64,000 nucleotides of DNA from Peteryoungia ipomoeae (GCF_004912165.1 NZ_STGV01000002.1:434001-498000); one strand, 5' to 3'; numbered from the stretch's first letter, positions 9,812 to 17,967 are shown. Translations and numbers: made by a program. The notes: generated by a model from the letters alone, not told the origin.

Positions 9812-9913
9812 TTTGCTACTCCATTTTTCTTGTATCGAAGCCTGCTGACGAGGCTGGCTTCAAGCATCAAAAACGGCCACGGCATGCCCTGCCGGACCGT
9901 TCGGACGGGGGCT

Positions 9914-9941
9914 TATAACCGCGACGCCCCAAAAGCGCAAC
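9914..9941 (-). promoter_or_regulatory. Candidate sigma-70 promoter for rpmI-rplT
   Basis: On the minus strand TTGCGC (9936-9941) and TTATAA (9914-9919) are separated by 16 bases, a good match to alphaproteobacterial housekeeping promoters. About 100 bases of leader follow before rpmI. The leader contains GC-rich inverted segments that could be an L20-type autoregulatory structure, which I could not confirm. Confidence 0.5.
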
Positions 9942-9969
9942 GGGGTGAGCGCTGAATCTTCGCCCGAAA

Positions 9970-11292
9970 CTATCGTGAGGCCGGCAATTGCAGGCTGACA
10001 TGCAAACCTCCCAGCTCCGATCCAGCAAAGGAGATCGAACCGCCATAGGCTGCCAGGACGTCCGCGGTGATTGCAAGGCCAAGCCCTGTGCCATTATCCG
10101 GCTCCAGATGAACGCCTCTGCTGACGATCTGTTTGAGGTCACCCTCGGCTACGCCGGGGCCGTCATCCTCGACATCCACGCGAATGAGCTGCTCATGCCG
10201 CCGGGCAGAGACCGCAATCGTGGCGCTGGCAAAACGGCTTGCATTGTCGAGCACATTTCCCAGAGCCTCGGCCAAATCGGCAGGGTCCATGTCAACCGTC
10301 AGATGCTCGTCGATGTTGACGTTCCAAACGACATGTCTTGCTGCGGTGACGGGCGAAAGAACGGTAACGAGCTTGCCCGTCAGCGAAGCGAGGCCTGCAT
10401 GGGCCATCTGCTCGACTCCGAGACGCGCCGATTGCAGCTGTCGATCCGCCCGCTGGCGGATAAGATCGACCTGCTGGCGCACCAGATCCCGCTCCTGCTG
10501 CGGCAGGTTGTCGGAGAGTTGAAGTAGGACAGTGAGTGGCGTCTTCAGACCATGGGCGAGATCGCTCGCCCGCGCTCGCGCTCGCTCGATGGCCGTTTCA
10601 CGCTCTTTGAGCAACTGATTGAGTTCGCTGACCAGCGGCTTCAATTCAGTTGGCCCATCGCCGCGCACCTCGTCACTTAGCCCGGCTCGAACCAGCGCAA
10701 CATCCGACTGGAGACGTGACAAGGGGGCGAGACCAATGCCGATCTGCATGAAGGCCGCTGCAAACAATACGCCCGCCGTCATCAGCAGCATGACGGTCAG
10801 TGCCCCGTGATAGTCCGAAATCGCATCGTCAATGACCTGGCGATCGAATGCCGCCAGGATGGTGAAGGGTCTTGCGCCCTCCGGCATTTCAATTTCTACT
10901 TGTCGCTCTTCGACAAAAATGATCGCGCCATTTGGCCCTTCAGCCTCCCGAAAGCCGTAGAGGCCTCGCCTCAAGGTTTTGACATCCAGTTCCACATCCC
11001 AGAGCGATCGGGAACGAATGATGAGCTGCCCCTCTCCGATCACCTGCCAATAGAGGCCTCCAGCCGGCAGATTAAAGCGCGGATCACTCGGCTCGGCGGC
11101 AATTCTTGGCTCCTTGCCGGACAGATCTATATTGGCCGCCAGCTGATCGATGATCGCGGAGAGGTCCGAACGATGGCGATCCGATGCATAGCTGGAGAAG
11201 AGACGGCTCAGGCCCAAACCAACAAGCACGAGAACGAAGGCTATCGCCAGAACGGCCCCGAGCAGCAGACGCAGGCGCAGAGACTGGATCAT
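9970..11292 (-). CDS. Membrane sensor histidine kinase
   Basis: Inner-membrane sensor kinase, 440 residues. One membrane helix lies near residues 8-28 and another near 165-190, with a periplasmic sensor domain between them. The dimerisation/phospho-acceptor box is SDLAHGLKTPLTVL near residue 245, followed by the N box NVLDNASRFA near 345, G1 DDGPGV and G2 GTGLGLAITADVLAAYGG. This is the PhoQ/QseC class. Its start overlaps the regulator stop by four bases, so the pair is coupled. The stimulus is unknown; adjacent acidic and PepSY secreted proteins suggest a metal or other cation signal. Confidence 0.92.
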   Translation of the reverse strand: MIQSLRLRLLLGAVLAIAFVLVLVGLGLSRLFSSYASDRHRSDLSAIIDQLAANIDLSGKEPRIAAEPSDPRFNLPAGGLYWQVIGEGQLIIRSRSLWDVELDVKTLRRGLYGFREAEGPNGAIIFVEERQVEIEMPEGARPFTILAAFDRQVIDDAISDYHGALTVMLLMTAGVLFAAAFMQIGIGLAPLSRLQSDVALVRAGLSDEVRGDGPTELKPLVSELNQLLKERETAIERARARASDLAHGLKTPLTVLLQLSDNLPQQERDLVRQQVDLIRQRADRQLQSARLGVEQMAHAGLASLTGKLVTVLSPVTAARHVVWNVNIDEHLTVDMDPADLAEALGNVLDNASRFASATIAVSARRHEQLIRVDVEDDGPGVAEGDLKQIVSRGVHLEPDNGTGLGLAITADVLAAYGGSISFAGSELGGLHVSLQLPASR

Positions 11293-11954
11293 GGGGCCCC
11301 GCCGTCGAGCGTGTATCCGAAGCCTCGGCGCGTGGCGATTGCCGAGGGATGCGTCTTGCGCCGTATGCGGGCAATCATCGCTTCTACCGCATTTTTCGCG
11401 GCATCGTCGTCACGGCCCTGAACCTGGCGTGCGATATCGATTGGGTCGAATACCCGCTGGGGTTCGGCGACGAGAATGGAGAGAAGCCGGTATTCCAGCA
11501 CGGTCAACTCGATCAGGCGCCCTTCGAACGTCACGCGCCGCGACGCTTCGTCCATGACGAAGCCGCCAGCCGCGACCGACTGCTTCTGCCGTCCGCCTGC
11601 TCGACGCAACAGCGCCTTCAAGCGTGCGATCAACTCCTCACTGCGGAAAGGTTTGGGCAGATAATCGTCTGCCCCGGCATCGAACCCGTCCACGCGTTCC
11701 ATCCAGGATGCTCGCGCAGTCAGAACGAGAATTGGCGTGTCGAGGCCAGCAGCTCTCCAGCGCTTGAGGATCGAAAGACCGTCCATGCCGGGCAAACCAA
11801 GATCAAGGATAATTGCGCTGTAGTCACCGGTTTCGCCTTCCGCCCATACATCCGGGCCGGAAGCGAGATGCTCGACAGTAAAGCCCTCCGCCTCCAGCTT
11901 GGCGCGGGTGTGATCGGCAATCGTCTGATCGTCTTCGGCCAGAAGGATTCGCAT
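11289..11954 (-). CDS. OmpR-family response regulator
   Basis: Transcription regulator of 221 residues. The receiver has the acidic pair Asp8-Asp9, the phospho-acceptor Asp51 in IILDLGLPGMDG, and the conserved Thr/Ala and Lys (LTARAS, KPFR). The C-terminal winged helix runs from about residue 125 (FEGRLIELTVLEYRLLSIL) to the RGFGYTL wing. It starts three bases after the PepSY gene and overlaps the kinase gene by four bases. By family precedent it would act on promoters of its own neighbours. Confidence 0.93.
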   Translation of the reverse strand: MRILLAEDDQTIADHTRAKLEAEGFTVEHLASGPDVWAEGETGDYSAIILDLGLPGMDGLSILKRWRAAGLDTPILVLTARASWMERVDGFDAGADDYLPKPFRSEELIARLKALLRRAGGRQKQSVAAGGFVMDEASRRVTFEGRLIELTVLEYRLLSILVAEPQRVFDPIDIARQVQGRDDDAAKNAVEAMIARIRRKTHPSAIATRRGFGYTLDGGAP

Positions 11955-11957
11955 CGA

Positions 11958-12437
11958 TTACCACCCGAACAGGTTCAGTCTGCGGCCGCTCTCGGCGTCA
12001 AACTTGACGGTCCTCACGTTCGATCCGCTCTGAACCTTCAGTGTATAGTACGGCCTGGAGGCCTTCAGATTGAGATCAACCGCAATGACCCGGCCGCCGC
12101 CCGACGTCTCCACCCGCTTCAGGATTTCGCGCAAGGGTAAAATCTCGCCGCGACCAACAGCATCACGGGCACGCTGATGATCGCGACCTGAGCCGGACCG
12201 GTCAGGTTCGGAACCACTTCCGCTGTGGCCATCATCATCGTCATCATCATCGTGGTCGTCGTCCTTGTCGTCATCTCCCTTGTCGTCACGGCCATCATTG
12301 TCGTCATCGTTGTCGTCATCACTGCTGTCGCGATCGTTGTCACGACCATCCTTGCCCAGCGCCGCGGGTGCAGCACCGAGCACTCCCGCACCCGCCGTGC
12401 CGGCCATGAGAGCGAAAAGAAAGAAGCGACGATCCAT
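11958..12437 (-). CDS. Secreted PepSY-domain protein with acidic linker
   Basis: Predicted exported protein of 159 residues. The ATG at 12437 begins a signal peptide (DRRFFLFALMAGTAGAGVLG, then an Ala-rich end); the upstream in-frame extension lacks a start signal and its Shine-Dalgarno is weak in both cases. Residues about 32-75 are almost wholly Asp with Asn, Gly and Lys, a low-complexity cation-binding-like segment. The C-terminal 65 residues form a PepSY domain (ILPLREILKRVE, then GRVIAVDLNLK and VRTVKFDAESGRRL). It lies three bases before the response regulator. PepSY proteins next to two-component systems often modulate the sensor; that role is inferred. Confidence 0.8.
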   Translation of the reverse strand: MDRRFFLFALMAGTAGAGVLGAAPAALGKDGRDNDRDSSDDDNDDDNDGRDDKGDDDKDDDHDDDDDDDGHSGSGSEPDRSGSGRDHQRARDAVGRGEILPLREILKRVETSGGGRVIAVDLNLKASRPYYTLKVQSGSNVRTVKFDAESGRRLNLFGW

Positions 12438-12506
12438 GAGGTTTAAACCATTGTTCCTCAGCCAGAGTAGCGCGGCCACGGGTTTATACCAACAGACGAA
12501 ATTACA

Positions 12507-12580
12507 CCCGCCCGGCGGGGGACCGGGCGGGGCGAAACGGCGCATCTATCCCCGCGGCGGCTGAGGGTTTCGCCGTTTCG
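12507..12580 (-). other. Two successive inverted repeats between the acidic-protein genes
   Basis: In the 149-base gap between the two acidic-protein genes lie a perfect ten-base inverted repeat (12533-12542 with 12571-12580, CGAAACGGCG/CGCCGTTTCG, 28-base loop) and a perfect nine-base GC hairpin (12507-12515 with 12523-12531, CCCGCCCGG/CCGGGCGGG). Transcription from the upstream gene crosses both. There is no strong U-tract, so they may attenuate or stabilise rather than fully terminate. Confidence 0.5.
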
Positions 12581-12586
12581 AGCAGA

Positions 12587-13129
12587 TCAGGGAGCGGGTA
12601 TGATCGTGACGCCGGTCAAGGTACCCCGCGGCGCTCGCACCTTAATCTCGGTATTGCCGTGCTCTTGCTCGAACTCATAAGACAATCGCTTGCCGTTTTG
12701 ATCGACCGGGATCATCGAGCCGGCCCGCAAACCGCTGAGCTGCCTCTCATTGACGATGACACGAATTTCGTCGCGATCACCACCACGGCCCCGACGATCA
12801 TCATCACGGCCATCGTCGTCGCGGTCGTCATCCTCGTCGTCGTCATCGCGATCGTCGTCGTCATCGCCATCTGATCGATCACGATCACGATCACGATCAC
12901 GATCGCGGTCGCGGTCGCGGTCGCGACCCGAGCTGTCATCATCGTCGTTGCTGCTGCTGTCATCACTGGTGTCGTCATCACCATCGTCATCGCCGCCACG
13001 CGCTTCGGCATGCTGCTGGACAAGGGCGGAAATCGAGGTCGGCGCAAAGGCGCTCGCCAGTGGCAGGATGACGAGGGCCGCAAGGGCGGTGCTCGAAACA
13101 AGCAGGGTACGTCTAACCAATTGGGTCAT
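12587..13129 (-). CDS. Secreted acidic protein with Arg-Asp repeats
   Basis: Predicted exported protein of 180 residues, start supported by AGAGGA upstream. A signal peptide (about residues 1-28, ALAALVILPLASA) is followed by a long Asp/Ser/Asn stretch, an uninterrupted Arg-Asp repeat of nine pairs near residues 68-86, another Asp-rich run, and a folded C-terminal part of about 60 residues (DEIRVIVNERQLSGLRAGSM, then KVRAPRGTLTGVTI). The function is unknown. High negative charge suggests divalent cation binding. It is the first gene of the acidic-protein/two-component set and is followed by hairpins. Confidence 0.75.
   Translation of the reverse strand: MTQLVRRTLLVSSTALAALVILPLASAFAPTSISALVQQHAEARGGDDDGDDDTSDDSSSNDDDDSSGRDRDRDRDRDRDRDRDRSDGDDDDDRDDDDEDDDRDDDGRDDDRRGRGGDRDEIRVIVNERQLSGLRAGSMIPVDQNGKRLSYEFEQEHGNTEIKVRAPRGTLTGVTIIPAP
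12877..12924. repeat. In-frame hexanucleotide tandem repeat (Arg-Asp codons)
   Basis: Eight consecutive hexamers: four GATCAC, one GATCGC and three GGTCGC as read on the plus strand. On the coding strand they give alternating Arg and Asp codons. Because the unit is six bases, gain or loss of units changes protein length without a frameshift. Confidence 0.85.
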
Positions 13130-13270
13130 GAGGAATCCTCTGTGTCGTGATCAAGGAAATCTGCTCTACGGACAGATACTATCGCACCCTGCCTGACAGC
13201 CGGACCGCATCGTTTATCAGCAACTTGTCAGAAACAGTAGGGCCCAGAAATGAGGAGACAAAGCCAATAA

Positions 13271-13295
13271 AAAAGCCGCCTTGCGGGCGGCTTTT
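13271..13295 (-). terminator. Terminator of infC
   Basis: Ten-base perfect stem AAAAGCCGCC/GGCGGCTTTT (13271-13280 with 13286-13295), 22 bases past the infC stop, with the U-tract formed by the AAAA arm on the minus strand. Confidence 0.8.
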
Positions 13296-13317
13296 GGATC
13301 GTCACGATGATTTGCGC

Positions 13318-13854
13318 TTACCTTGGTGCAAGAACCATCATCATCTGACGACCTTCGAGCTTCGGCTCGGCTTCAACCTTGGCAATCGTCAGTGTATCTT
13401 CCTTGACCTGAAGCAGAAGCTTCATCCCGAGTTCCTGGTGCGCCATTTCACGGCCGCGGAACTTCAGGGTTACCTTGACCTTATCGCCTTCTTCAAAGAA
13501 GCGGTTCATCGCCTTCATCTTCACCTCATAATCATGGGTGTCGATGTTCGGGCGCATTTTGATTTCTTTGACTTCGACGATCTTCTGCTTCTTGCGCGCT
13601 TCAGCCGCCTTCTTCTGGTTGGCGTATTTCAGCTTGCCGAGATCCAGAATCTTACAAACCGGAGGCTCGGCATTCGGAGAAATCTCAACCAAATCCAGGC
13701 CGGCCTCTTCCGCCATGCGCAACGCCTGATCCGTCGGCACAACACCGAGGTTCGCGCCCTCTTCGTTGATCAACTGAACTTTCGGAATGCGGATTTCTCG
13801 GTTGGAGCGCGGCCCATCCTTAACGGGGGCATCGGTCTTGAACGGTCTGCGAAT
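13318..13854 (-). CDS. infC: Translation initiation factor IF-3 (AUU start)
   Basis: IF-3, 178 residues. It binds the 30S subunit and checks start-codon pairing. [20 protein letters not shown] at the N-terminus, the linker with [20 protein letters not shown], and the C-domain with FRGREMAH are diagnostic. I place the start at ATT (13852-13854): GAGGAGA at 13863-13869 sits eight bases before it, while an upstream in-frame ATG at 13881 lies on the wrong side of that site. A rare AUU start is the classical infC feature that lets IF-3 repress its own translation. The gene ends at a strong terminator and is not contiguous with rpmI. Confidence 0.95.
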   Translation of the reverse strand: MRRPFKTDAPVKDGPRSNREIRIPKVQLINEEGANLGVVPTDQALRMAEEAGLDLVEISPNAEPPVCKILDLGKLKYANQKKAAEARKKQKIVEVKEIKMRPNIDTHDYEVKMKAMNRFFEEGDKVKVTLKFRGREMAHQELGMKLLLQVKEDTLTIAKVEAEPKLEGRQMMMVLAPR

Positions 13855-13862
13855 GGTCGTGG

Positions 13863-13869
13863 TCTCCTC
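13863..13869 (-). promoter_or_regulatory. Ribosome binding site fixing the AUU start of infC
   Basis: GAGGAGA on the minus strand, eight bases upstream of ATT at 13854. No ATG, GTG or TTG in frame has an equivalent site. Confidence 0.8.
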
Positions 13870-13921
13870 AAAAATTAGCACTTTGCCGCAGGCTAAACCC
13901 GCGCTCGCGCACGTTTCATGG

Positions 13922-13950
13922 CTATGTGATATCTACGGCGACAGTGTCAA
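13922..13950 (-). promoter_or_regulatory. Candidate promoter of infC
   Basis: TTGACA (13945-13950, minus strand) is followed after 17 bases by ACATAG (13922-13927). The -35 is perfect and the -10 is weak. It would give a leader of roughly 60 bases before infC. Confidence 0.45.
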
Positions 13951-14035
13951 TAGCACGCTCGCGAAAGAAAATCACCTGTTGTCCGCATCATTCGGGTTGT
14001 GATCTACAGGCCAAGACATGAAAAGGAGCGCCTCC

Positions 14036-14827
14036 ATGACGTTAGAGCAAGGCAATGTTACCGAGACATCGATCACGGTCGGTATCGGCGACGATGCGAG
14101 AACCATAGCCTCGGTGATCCGCGGCGGCACCTCTGACAAGGCAGCACTCGTCTGGCTCGGCGGATACCGATCCGACATGTCGGGAACGAAAGCCCTGGAA
14201 ATGGACGAATTGGCGAAGGCACAGGGGCTTGCGTCTCTTCGCTTCGATTACTCCGGCCACGGGGTTTCCGGTGGCGATTTTGCGCGCGGCACCATCTCCC
14301 GCTGGACCGAGGAAGCCATCGCGGCCATTCGCCATACCGGCCTTCAGAAAATTCTGCTTGTCGGATCGTCGATGGGGGGCTGGATTGCGCTCCGCCTTAT
14401 CCAGGAAGCCAGGCGTCAGAGCCTTGAATTCAAGATCGAAGGTCTCGTCCTGATTGCGCCTGCGCCAGACTTCACCAGCGATCTGATCGAGCCGAACCTC
14501 ACGGACGAAGAGAGGAAGTCCTTGGTCGAGCGCGGCTTCTTTGAAGAAATCTCGGAGTACAGCCCGGAGCCGAACATCTTTACCCGGGCGCTGCTGGAAG
14601 ACGGACGACAGAACCGCGTGCTGACGGGTTTGATAGAGACAGGATGCCCGGTGCATATCCTCCAGGGCATGAATGACCCGGATGTGCCCTATGCTCACGC
14701 GCTCAAGTTGATGGAATTCCTACCGCTTGACGACGTCGTTCTGACGCTGATCCGCGACGGTGATCACCGATTGTCGCGACCTGAAGACATCGAGCGGATG
14801 AAAGCAGCAATCCTCGGCATGCTCTAG
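14036..14827 (+). CDS. Alpha/beta hydrolase
   Basis: Cytoplasmic hydrolase-fold protein of 263 residues. The ATG at 14036 follows AAGGAG by seven bases and is preferred to the ATG at 14018. The nucleophile elbow is GSSMGG with Ser112; the oxyanion region is DYSGHGVSGG near residue 71; the acid is probably in GMNDPDVPY and the base His in DGDHRLSRP near the end. The family includes esterases and acyl-peptide hydrolases; substrate is not predictable. The gene stands alone, divergent from infC. Confidence 0.85.
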   Translation: MTLEQGNVTETSITVGIGDDARTIASVIRGGTSDKAALVWLGGYRSDMSGTKALEMDELAKAQGLASLRFDYSGHGVSGGDFARGTISRWTEEAIAAIRHTGLQKILLVGSSMGGWIALRLIQEARRQSLEFKIEGLVLIAPAPDFTSDLIEPNLTDEERKSLVERGFFEEISEYSPEPNIFTRALLEDGRQNRVLTGLIETGCPVHILQGMNDPDVPYAHALKLMEFLPLDDVVLTLIRDGDHRLSRPEDIERMKAAILGML

Positions 14828-14868
14828 GCGCCGTCGCGGTGTGACATGACGGAGAAAAGTGTCGCTTT

Positions 14869-14883
14869 TTAACCATAGTTTAG
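14869..14883. promoter_or_regulatory. CtrA-like box (distal)
   Basis: TTAACCATAGTTTAG reads as TTAA-N7-TTAG, one mismatch from the CtrA consensus TTAA-N7-TTAA, and includes the TTAACCAT half-motif. It lies 89 bases before the cysteine-protease gene at 14972. Confidence 0.45.
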
Positions 14884-14934
14884 GAATTGCGTGAGGTGCC
14901 CTCCTCCATGCCGTTGACTTGGCTCACCACTCCA

Positions 14935-14953
14935 CCTTAACGTTTTGTTAAGG
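14935..14953. promoter_or_regulatory. CtrA-like box (proximal), also a perfect dyad
   Basis: CCTTAAC-GTTTT-GTTAAGG is a perfect seven-base inverted repeat and contains an exact TTAA-N7-TTAA at 14937-14951. A TTGACT at 14914 lies 17 bases before TTAACG, so the box would overlap the -10 region. It lies 18 bases upstream of the start codon at 14972. Confidence 0.55.
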
Positions 14954-14971
14954 ATACGAGGGGACGAGTTC

Positions 14972-15589
14972 ATGAAGAACGGTTCACGCGCCATTATGGC
15001 GCTCGTGACTGCTGCTGCGGTATTTGCTCCGGCGAGTGCTGGCTTTTCTGCATCGACGGCACCGCTGTCGATGATCACCGGACACGTGACCTCTCAGCCG
15101 ATCGGGCACTACGAATTCTGTCAGACCTATCCTTACGAATGCAGCATTCGGACGCGCTCGACCGTGGCCCCGAAAGTTACCGACCATGGTTGGGAGACGA
15201 TCCGGAAGATCAACGACGAGGTAAACCGATCCATCATTCCCATGACGGACCTCGAGATCCACGGCAAGGAAGAACTTTGGGTCTATCCGGTACTTGCCGG
15301 AGACTGTGAAGACTTCGCCCTTCTGAAGCGCAAGAAGCTTCAGAAAGCCGGCTTTTCGCTGGCCGACCTCTTGATTACCGTGGTTCGCAAACCCGATGGC
15401 GAGGGGCATGCCGTACTGACCGTGCGCACGCAGTCGGGGGATTTCGTACTCGACAACCTGCACGAAGAGGTGAAGCTGTGGAGCGAAACGCGCTACACCT
15501 TCCTCAAGCGTCAATCGAGCACCGATACCGGCCGCTGGGTAACGATTGAGAACGGCAGTTCCGAGGTTCTGGTCGGCGCACTGCGTTGA
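14972..15589 (+). CDS. Transglutaminase-like cysteine peptidase (BTLCP family)
   Basis: Predicted periplasmic protein of 205 residues; the start at 14972 is supported by GAGGGGA and opens a signal peptide (about residues 1-25). The bacterial transglutaminase-like cysteine proteinase triad is visible: Cys112 in LAGDCEDFALLKR, His146 in GEGHAVLTVRT and Asp161 in FVLDNLHEEV. The family includes LapG, which cleaves surface adhesins, and many orphan members in rhizobia. No LapD or adhesin gene is nearby. Two CtrA-like boxes precede it, which suggests cell-cycle control. Confidence 0.88.
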   Translation: MKNGSRAIMALVTAAAVFAPASAGFSASTAPLSMITGHVTSQPIGHYEFCQTYPYECSIRTRSTVAPKVTDHGWETIRKINDEVNRSIIPMTDLEIHGKEELWVYPVLAGDCEDFALLKRKKLQKAGFSLADLLITVVRKPDGEGHAVLTVRTQSGDFVLDNLHEEVKLWSETRYTFLKRQSSTDTGRWVTIENGSSEVLVGALR

Positions 15590-15638
15590 GATTGGCCAAC
15601 TGAAGTGCCGCCGGTTCAAACGGGCTCACCGCAATAGA

Positions 15639-16886
15639 CTAACTTTTTGATTTAGCCGGATTGTCCAGCACCGAAGCGATCCCGCTTGGGCTGGATATGC
15701 TCGGCCTTTTGGCAGGCCGCTCGGTCATCACAAGCGCCAGAATTGCGGCAACTGAAACGAGGGCGACTGCGAGAATTGCAGCAATCGCAGCACCTGCACC
15801 CCAGGCCTCATTCAGCCAGATAATGGTGAACGGCGCGAGGGCCGACACGATGATCCGGACCGAGGCGAGGCTGCCAGTTCGGCGCCCATAACCAGCCGCA
15901 CCGAAATAATGCAACGGAAGTACGCCGCGGGCGATCGAGGTTAGCCCCTGGCCGGCGCCGTAAAGCAGGGCAAAAGACAGCACAAAAATCGCCATCGGGC
16001 CGGCGAGGACACCGCCGAACAGCAGCATCAAGCCAAGCGTCATCGAAACTGCAGCAATCACGGCCGTCACCGGCGGCGAGAAGAGGTTGCGCCTGAGATA
16101 GCCGATCAGCCGTGCAGCAACTTGGCTCGGGCCGATAAGGCTGCCGGCGAGCGTTGCCACAGTGGCACCGTAGCCGAGGCTGGCCAGGAGAACGAGCAGC
16201 GTTGCACCGACCGCAGAGAGCACAAATCCGCCTGCAGCAAAGGCAATAGCCATCAGCACAATTGCCCGGCGACCATTGATCGGCGTGCCGCCTTCAACGT
16301 CCTCCGCCTCAACCGCTTCGTTTTGGACATGCCTTACGCGCGGCAGCAAGAGGTGGATAGGCAGCGCGATTGCCAGATTCATTGCCGCCAGAAGGAAGTA
16401 GATCTCGCGCCAGGTGATCAACGTCAACAGCCATTGGAGCAGCGGCCAATAGATGGTCGAGGCAAAGCCGGCGATCAAGGTCACGAGAGTGATATGAGAG
16501 CGGGCTTCCCGACCGTGGATCTGGGCCAGCGCCGCAAAGCCCGCTTCATACTGGGCGGCAAGCGCGATGCATTCGCCGGCAAGCGCCAGCAAGATGAAAT
16601 GGCCCGCGTTCTGCATCAACCCGAGAAGAGCAAGAACCGCTGCCGCCGCCAGCGAACCAAGGCTGAGCACGAGTCTGGCACCGAACCGATCCGCAAGCCG
16701 ACCCAGCGGCGCGGCAACAGACGCACCGGCCAGCAGTCCGACCGAAAAGATGCCAAATACGAAGCTCTCTCCCCACCCGAACTCCTGCGCAATTTCGGGT
16801 GCGAGCACAGAGAACGAGTAGTAGAGCGTTCCGTAACCAATGGTCATGGTCACGCCAAGACCGATCGTCAGGGGTGAAAATCGCAT
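15639..16886 (-). CDS. MFS transporter
   Basis: Major facilitator superfamily permease, 415 residues, with about twelve hydrophobic segments. The loop 2-3 motif is GRLADRFGARLV near residue 62. A hydrophilic centre (VQNEAVEAEDVEGG) divides the two six-helix halves. Substrate cannot be told from the sequence. It lies downstream of mbfA on the same strand with an 87-base gap, but a functional link is not established. Confidence 0.85.
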   Translation of the reverse strand: MRFSPLTIGLGVTMTIGYGTLYYSFSVLAPEIAQEFGWGESFVFGIFSVGLLAGASVAAPLGRLADRFGARLVLSLGSLAAAAVLALLGLMQNAGHFILLALAGECIALAAQYEAGFAALAQIHGREARSHITLVTLIAGFASTIYWPLLQWLLTLITWREIYFLLAAMNLAIALPIHLLLPRVRHVQNEAVEAEDVEGGTPINGRRAIVLMAIAFAAGGFVLSAVGATLLVLLASLGYGATVATLAGSLIGPSQVAARLIGYLRRNLFSPPVTAVIAAVSMTLGLMLLFGGVLAGPMAIFVLSFALLYGAGQGLTSIARGVLPLHYFGAAGYGRRTGSLASVRIIVSALAPFTIIWLNEAWGAGAAIAAILAVALVSVAAILALVMTERPAKRPSISSPSGIASVLDNPAKSKS

Positions 16887-16973
16887 CCGCCCGCTCTATG
16901 CGCTTCCTGTTGCAGATTGATGAAGGCGGGAACTCGGATCAGGCCGCCTCCTCGATCTTGATGGTTCACAGTG

Positions 16974-17954
16974 CTAACCCTGACCGATCAGCACCCCCGC
17001 GGCCAGGACCAGCGACCCACCGAGCACCACCTGCATGGCTGCACGCCAGAACGGCGTTGCCATGTAGCGGTTCTGGATGAAGGCGATGGCCCAGAGCTCG
17101 AAAAAGACAATCACGATCGCGGTAATTGTCGCTGTCCAGAAATGCGGGATCAAGTATGGCAGCGCATGACCGAGGCCGCCGAGCGTCGTCATAATACCCG
17201 ACGCCAGTCCGCGCTTCACAGGCGAGCCACGACCCGAAAGCTTTCCATCGTCATGGGCTGCTTCCGTGAAGCCCATGGAAATGCCGGCACCAACCGAGGC
17301 AGAAAGCCCGATCAGGAAAGTCGACCAGGTGTCGCCGGTCGCAAAGGCGGCTGCAAAGATCGGGGCAAGGGTCGAGACCGAGCCATCCATCAAACCCGCA
17401 AGACCCGGTTGGACGTAGGTCAGAATGAACTGGCGCTTGCTGGTGTCGTCCTCCGCGGCCCGCGCATCCTCCGACAAATGCTGCTCACCAAGCATGGTGG
17501 CGATTTCTTCATGGCCCTGTTCAGCCATGGCGAGATCGCCAAGAAGTTTGCGGATGGAGGCATCTGAGGTTCTCTGGGCTGCCTCGTGGTAAAAGCGATA
17601 GGCCCCCTCTTCCATGCGCATTGCCTCGATGCGGATCTGCTCAAGCGTCAGGTTCTTGCGCAGCCAGTCGGGCTTGCGGTCGTAAAACCCACGAACATGC
17701 TCACGCCGGATCAACGGTATGCGCTCGCCGAAATGCTGACGATGCATGTCGATCAGCATGTTACGATGTGTATGTTCAACCTCGGCCATGTCTTCAAAGA
17801 CCTTGGCTGAGTGCGGCGATGCCGCGCGGAGTTGATCCGCATAGGCCAGATAAATGCGGGCATCATCCTCTTCGGAGGAGATGGCAAGAGCCAGGATCTC
17901 CTGCTCGGATAGGCTGTCGAAGCTGCGCTTGGCGCTAGAGGAGAGACTGAACAT
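16974..17954 (-). CDS. mbfA: Membrane-bound ferritin-like iron exporter MbfA
   Basis: Two-domain protein of 326 residues. Residues about 1-155 are an erythrin/ferritin-like four-helix bundle with di-iron ligand patterns (SSEEDDARIYLAYADQL, DMAEVEHTHRNML, MRMEEGAYRFYHEAA, MAEQGHEEIA). The rest is a VIT1-like membrane domain of about five helices (GLAGLMDGSVSTLAPIFAAA). This fusion is MbfA, shown in Bradyrhizobium and Agrobacterium to export iron and protect from peroxide. The ATG at 17954 is chosen because it opens the ferritin domain and the longer in-frame start runs through the ICE box. That box, 14 bases upstream, points to Irr control. Confidence 0.93.
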   Translation of the reverse strand: MFSLSSSAKRSFDSLSEQEILALAISSEEDDARIYLAYADQLRAASPHSAKVFEDMAEVEHTHRNMLIDMHRQHFGERIPLIRREHVRGFYDRKPDWLRKNLTLEQIRIEAMRMEEGAYRFYHEAAQRTSDASIRKLLGDLAMAEQGHEEIATMLGEQHLSEDARAAEDDTSKRQFILTYVQPGLAGLMDGSVSTLAPIFAAAFATGDTWSTFLIGLSASVGAGISMGFTEAAHDDGKLSGRGSPVKRGLASGIMTTLGGLGHALPYLIPHFWTATITAIVIVFFELWAIAFIQNRYMATPFWRAAMQVVLGGSLVLAAGVLIGQG

Positions 17955-17967
17955 CGGAGGCTTCCAG

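Noticed and set aside
12877..12924. CRISPR or satellite repeat
   Set aside because: The unit is six bases, has no spacers, and lies inside a coding sequence.
12225..13196. Ser/Val/Ile-rich plus-strand frames over the acidic-protein genes
   Set aside because: They are antisense readings of the GAC/GAT repeats; the minus-strand frames have signal peptides and one has a PepSY domain.
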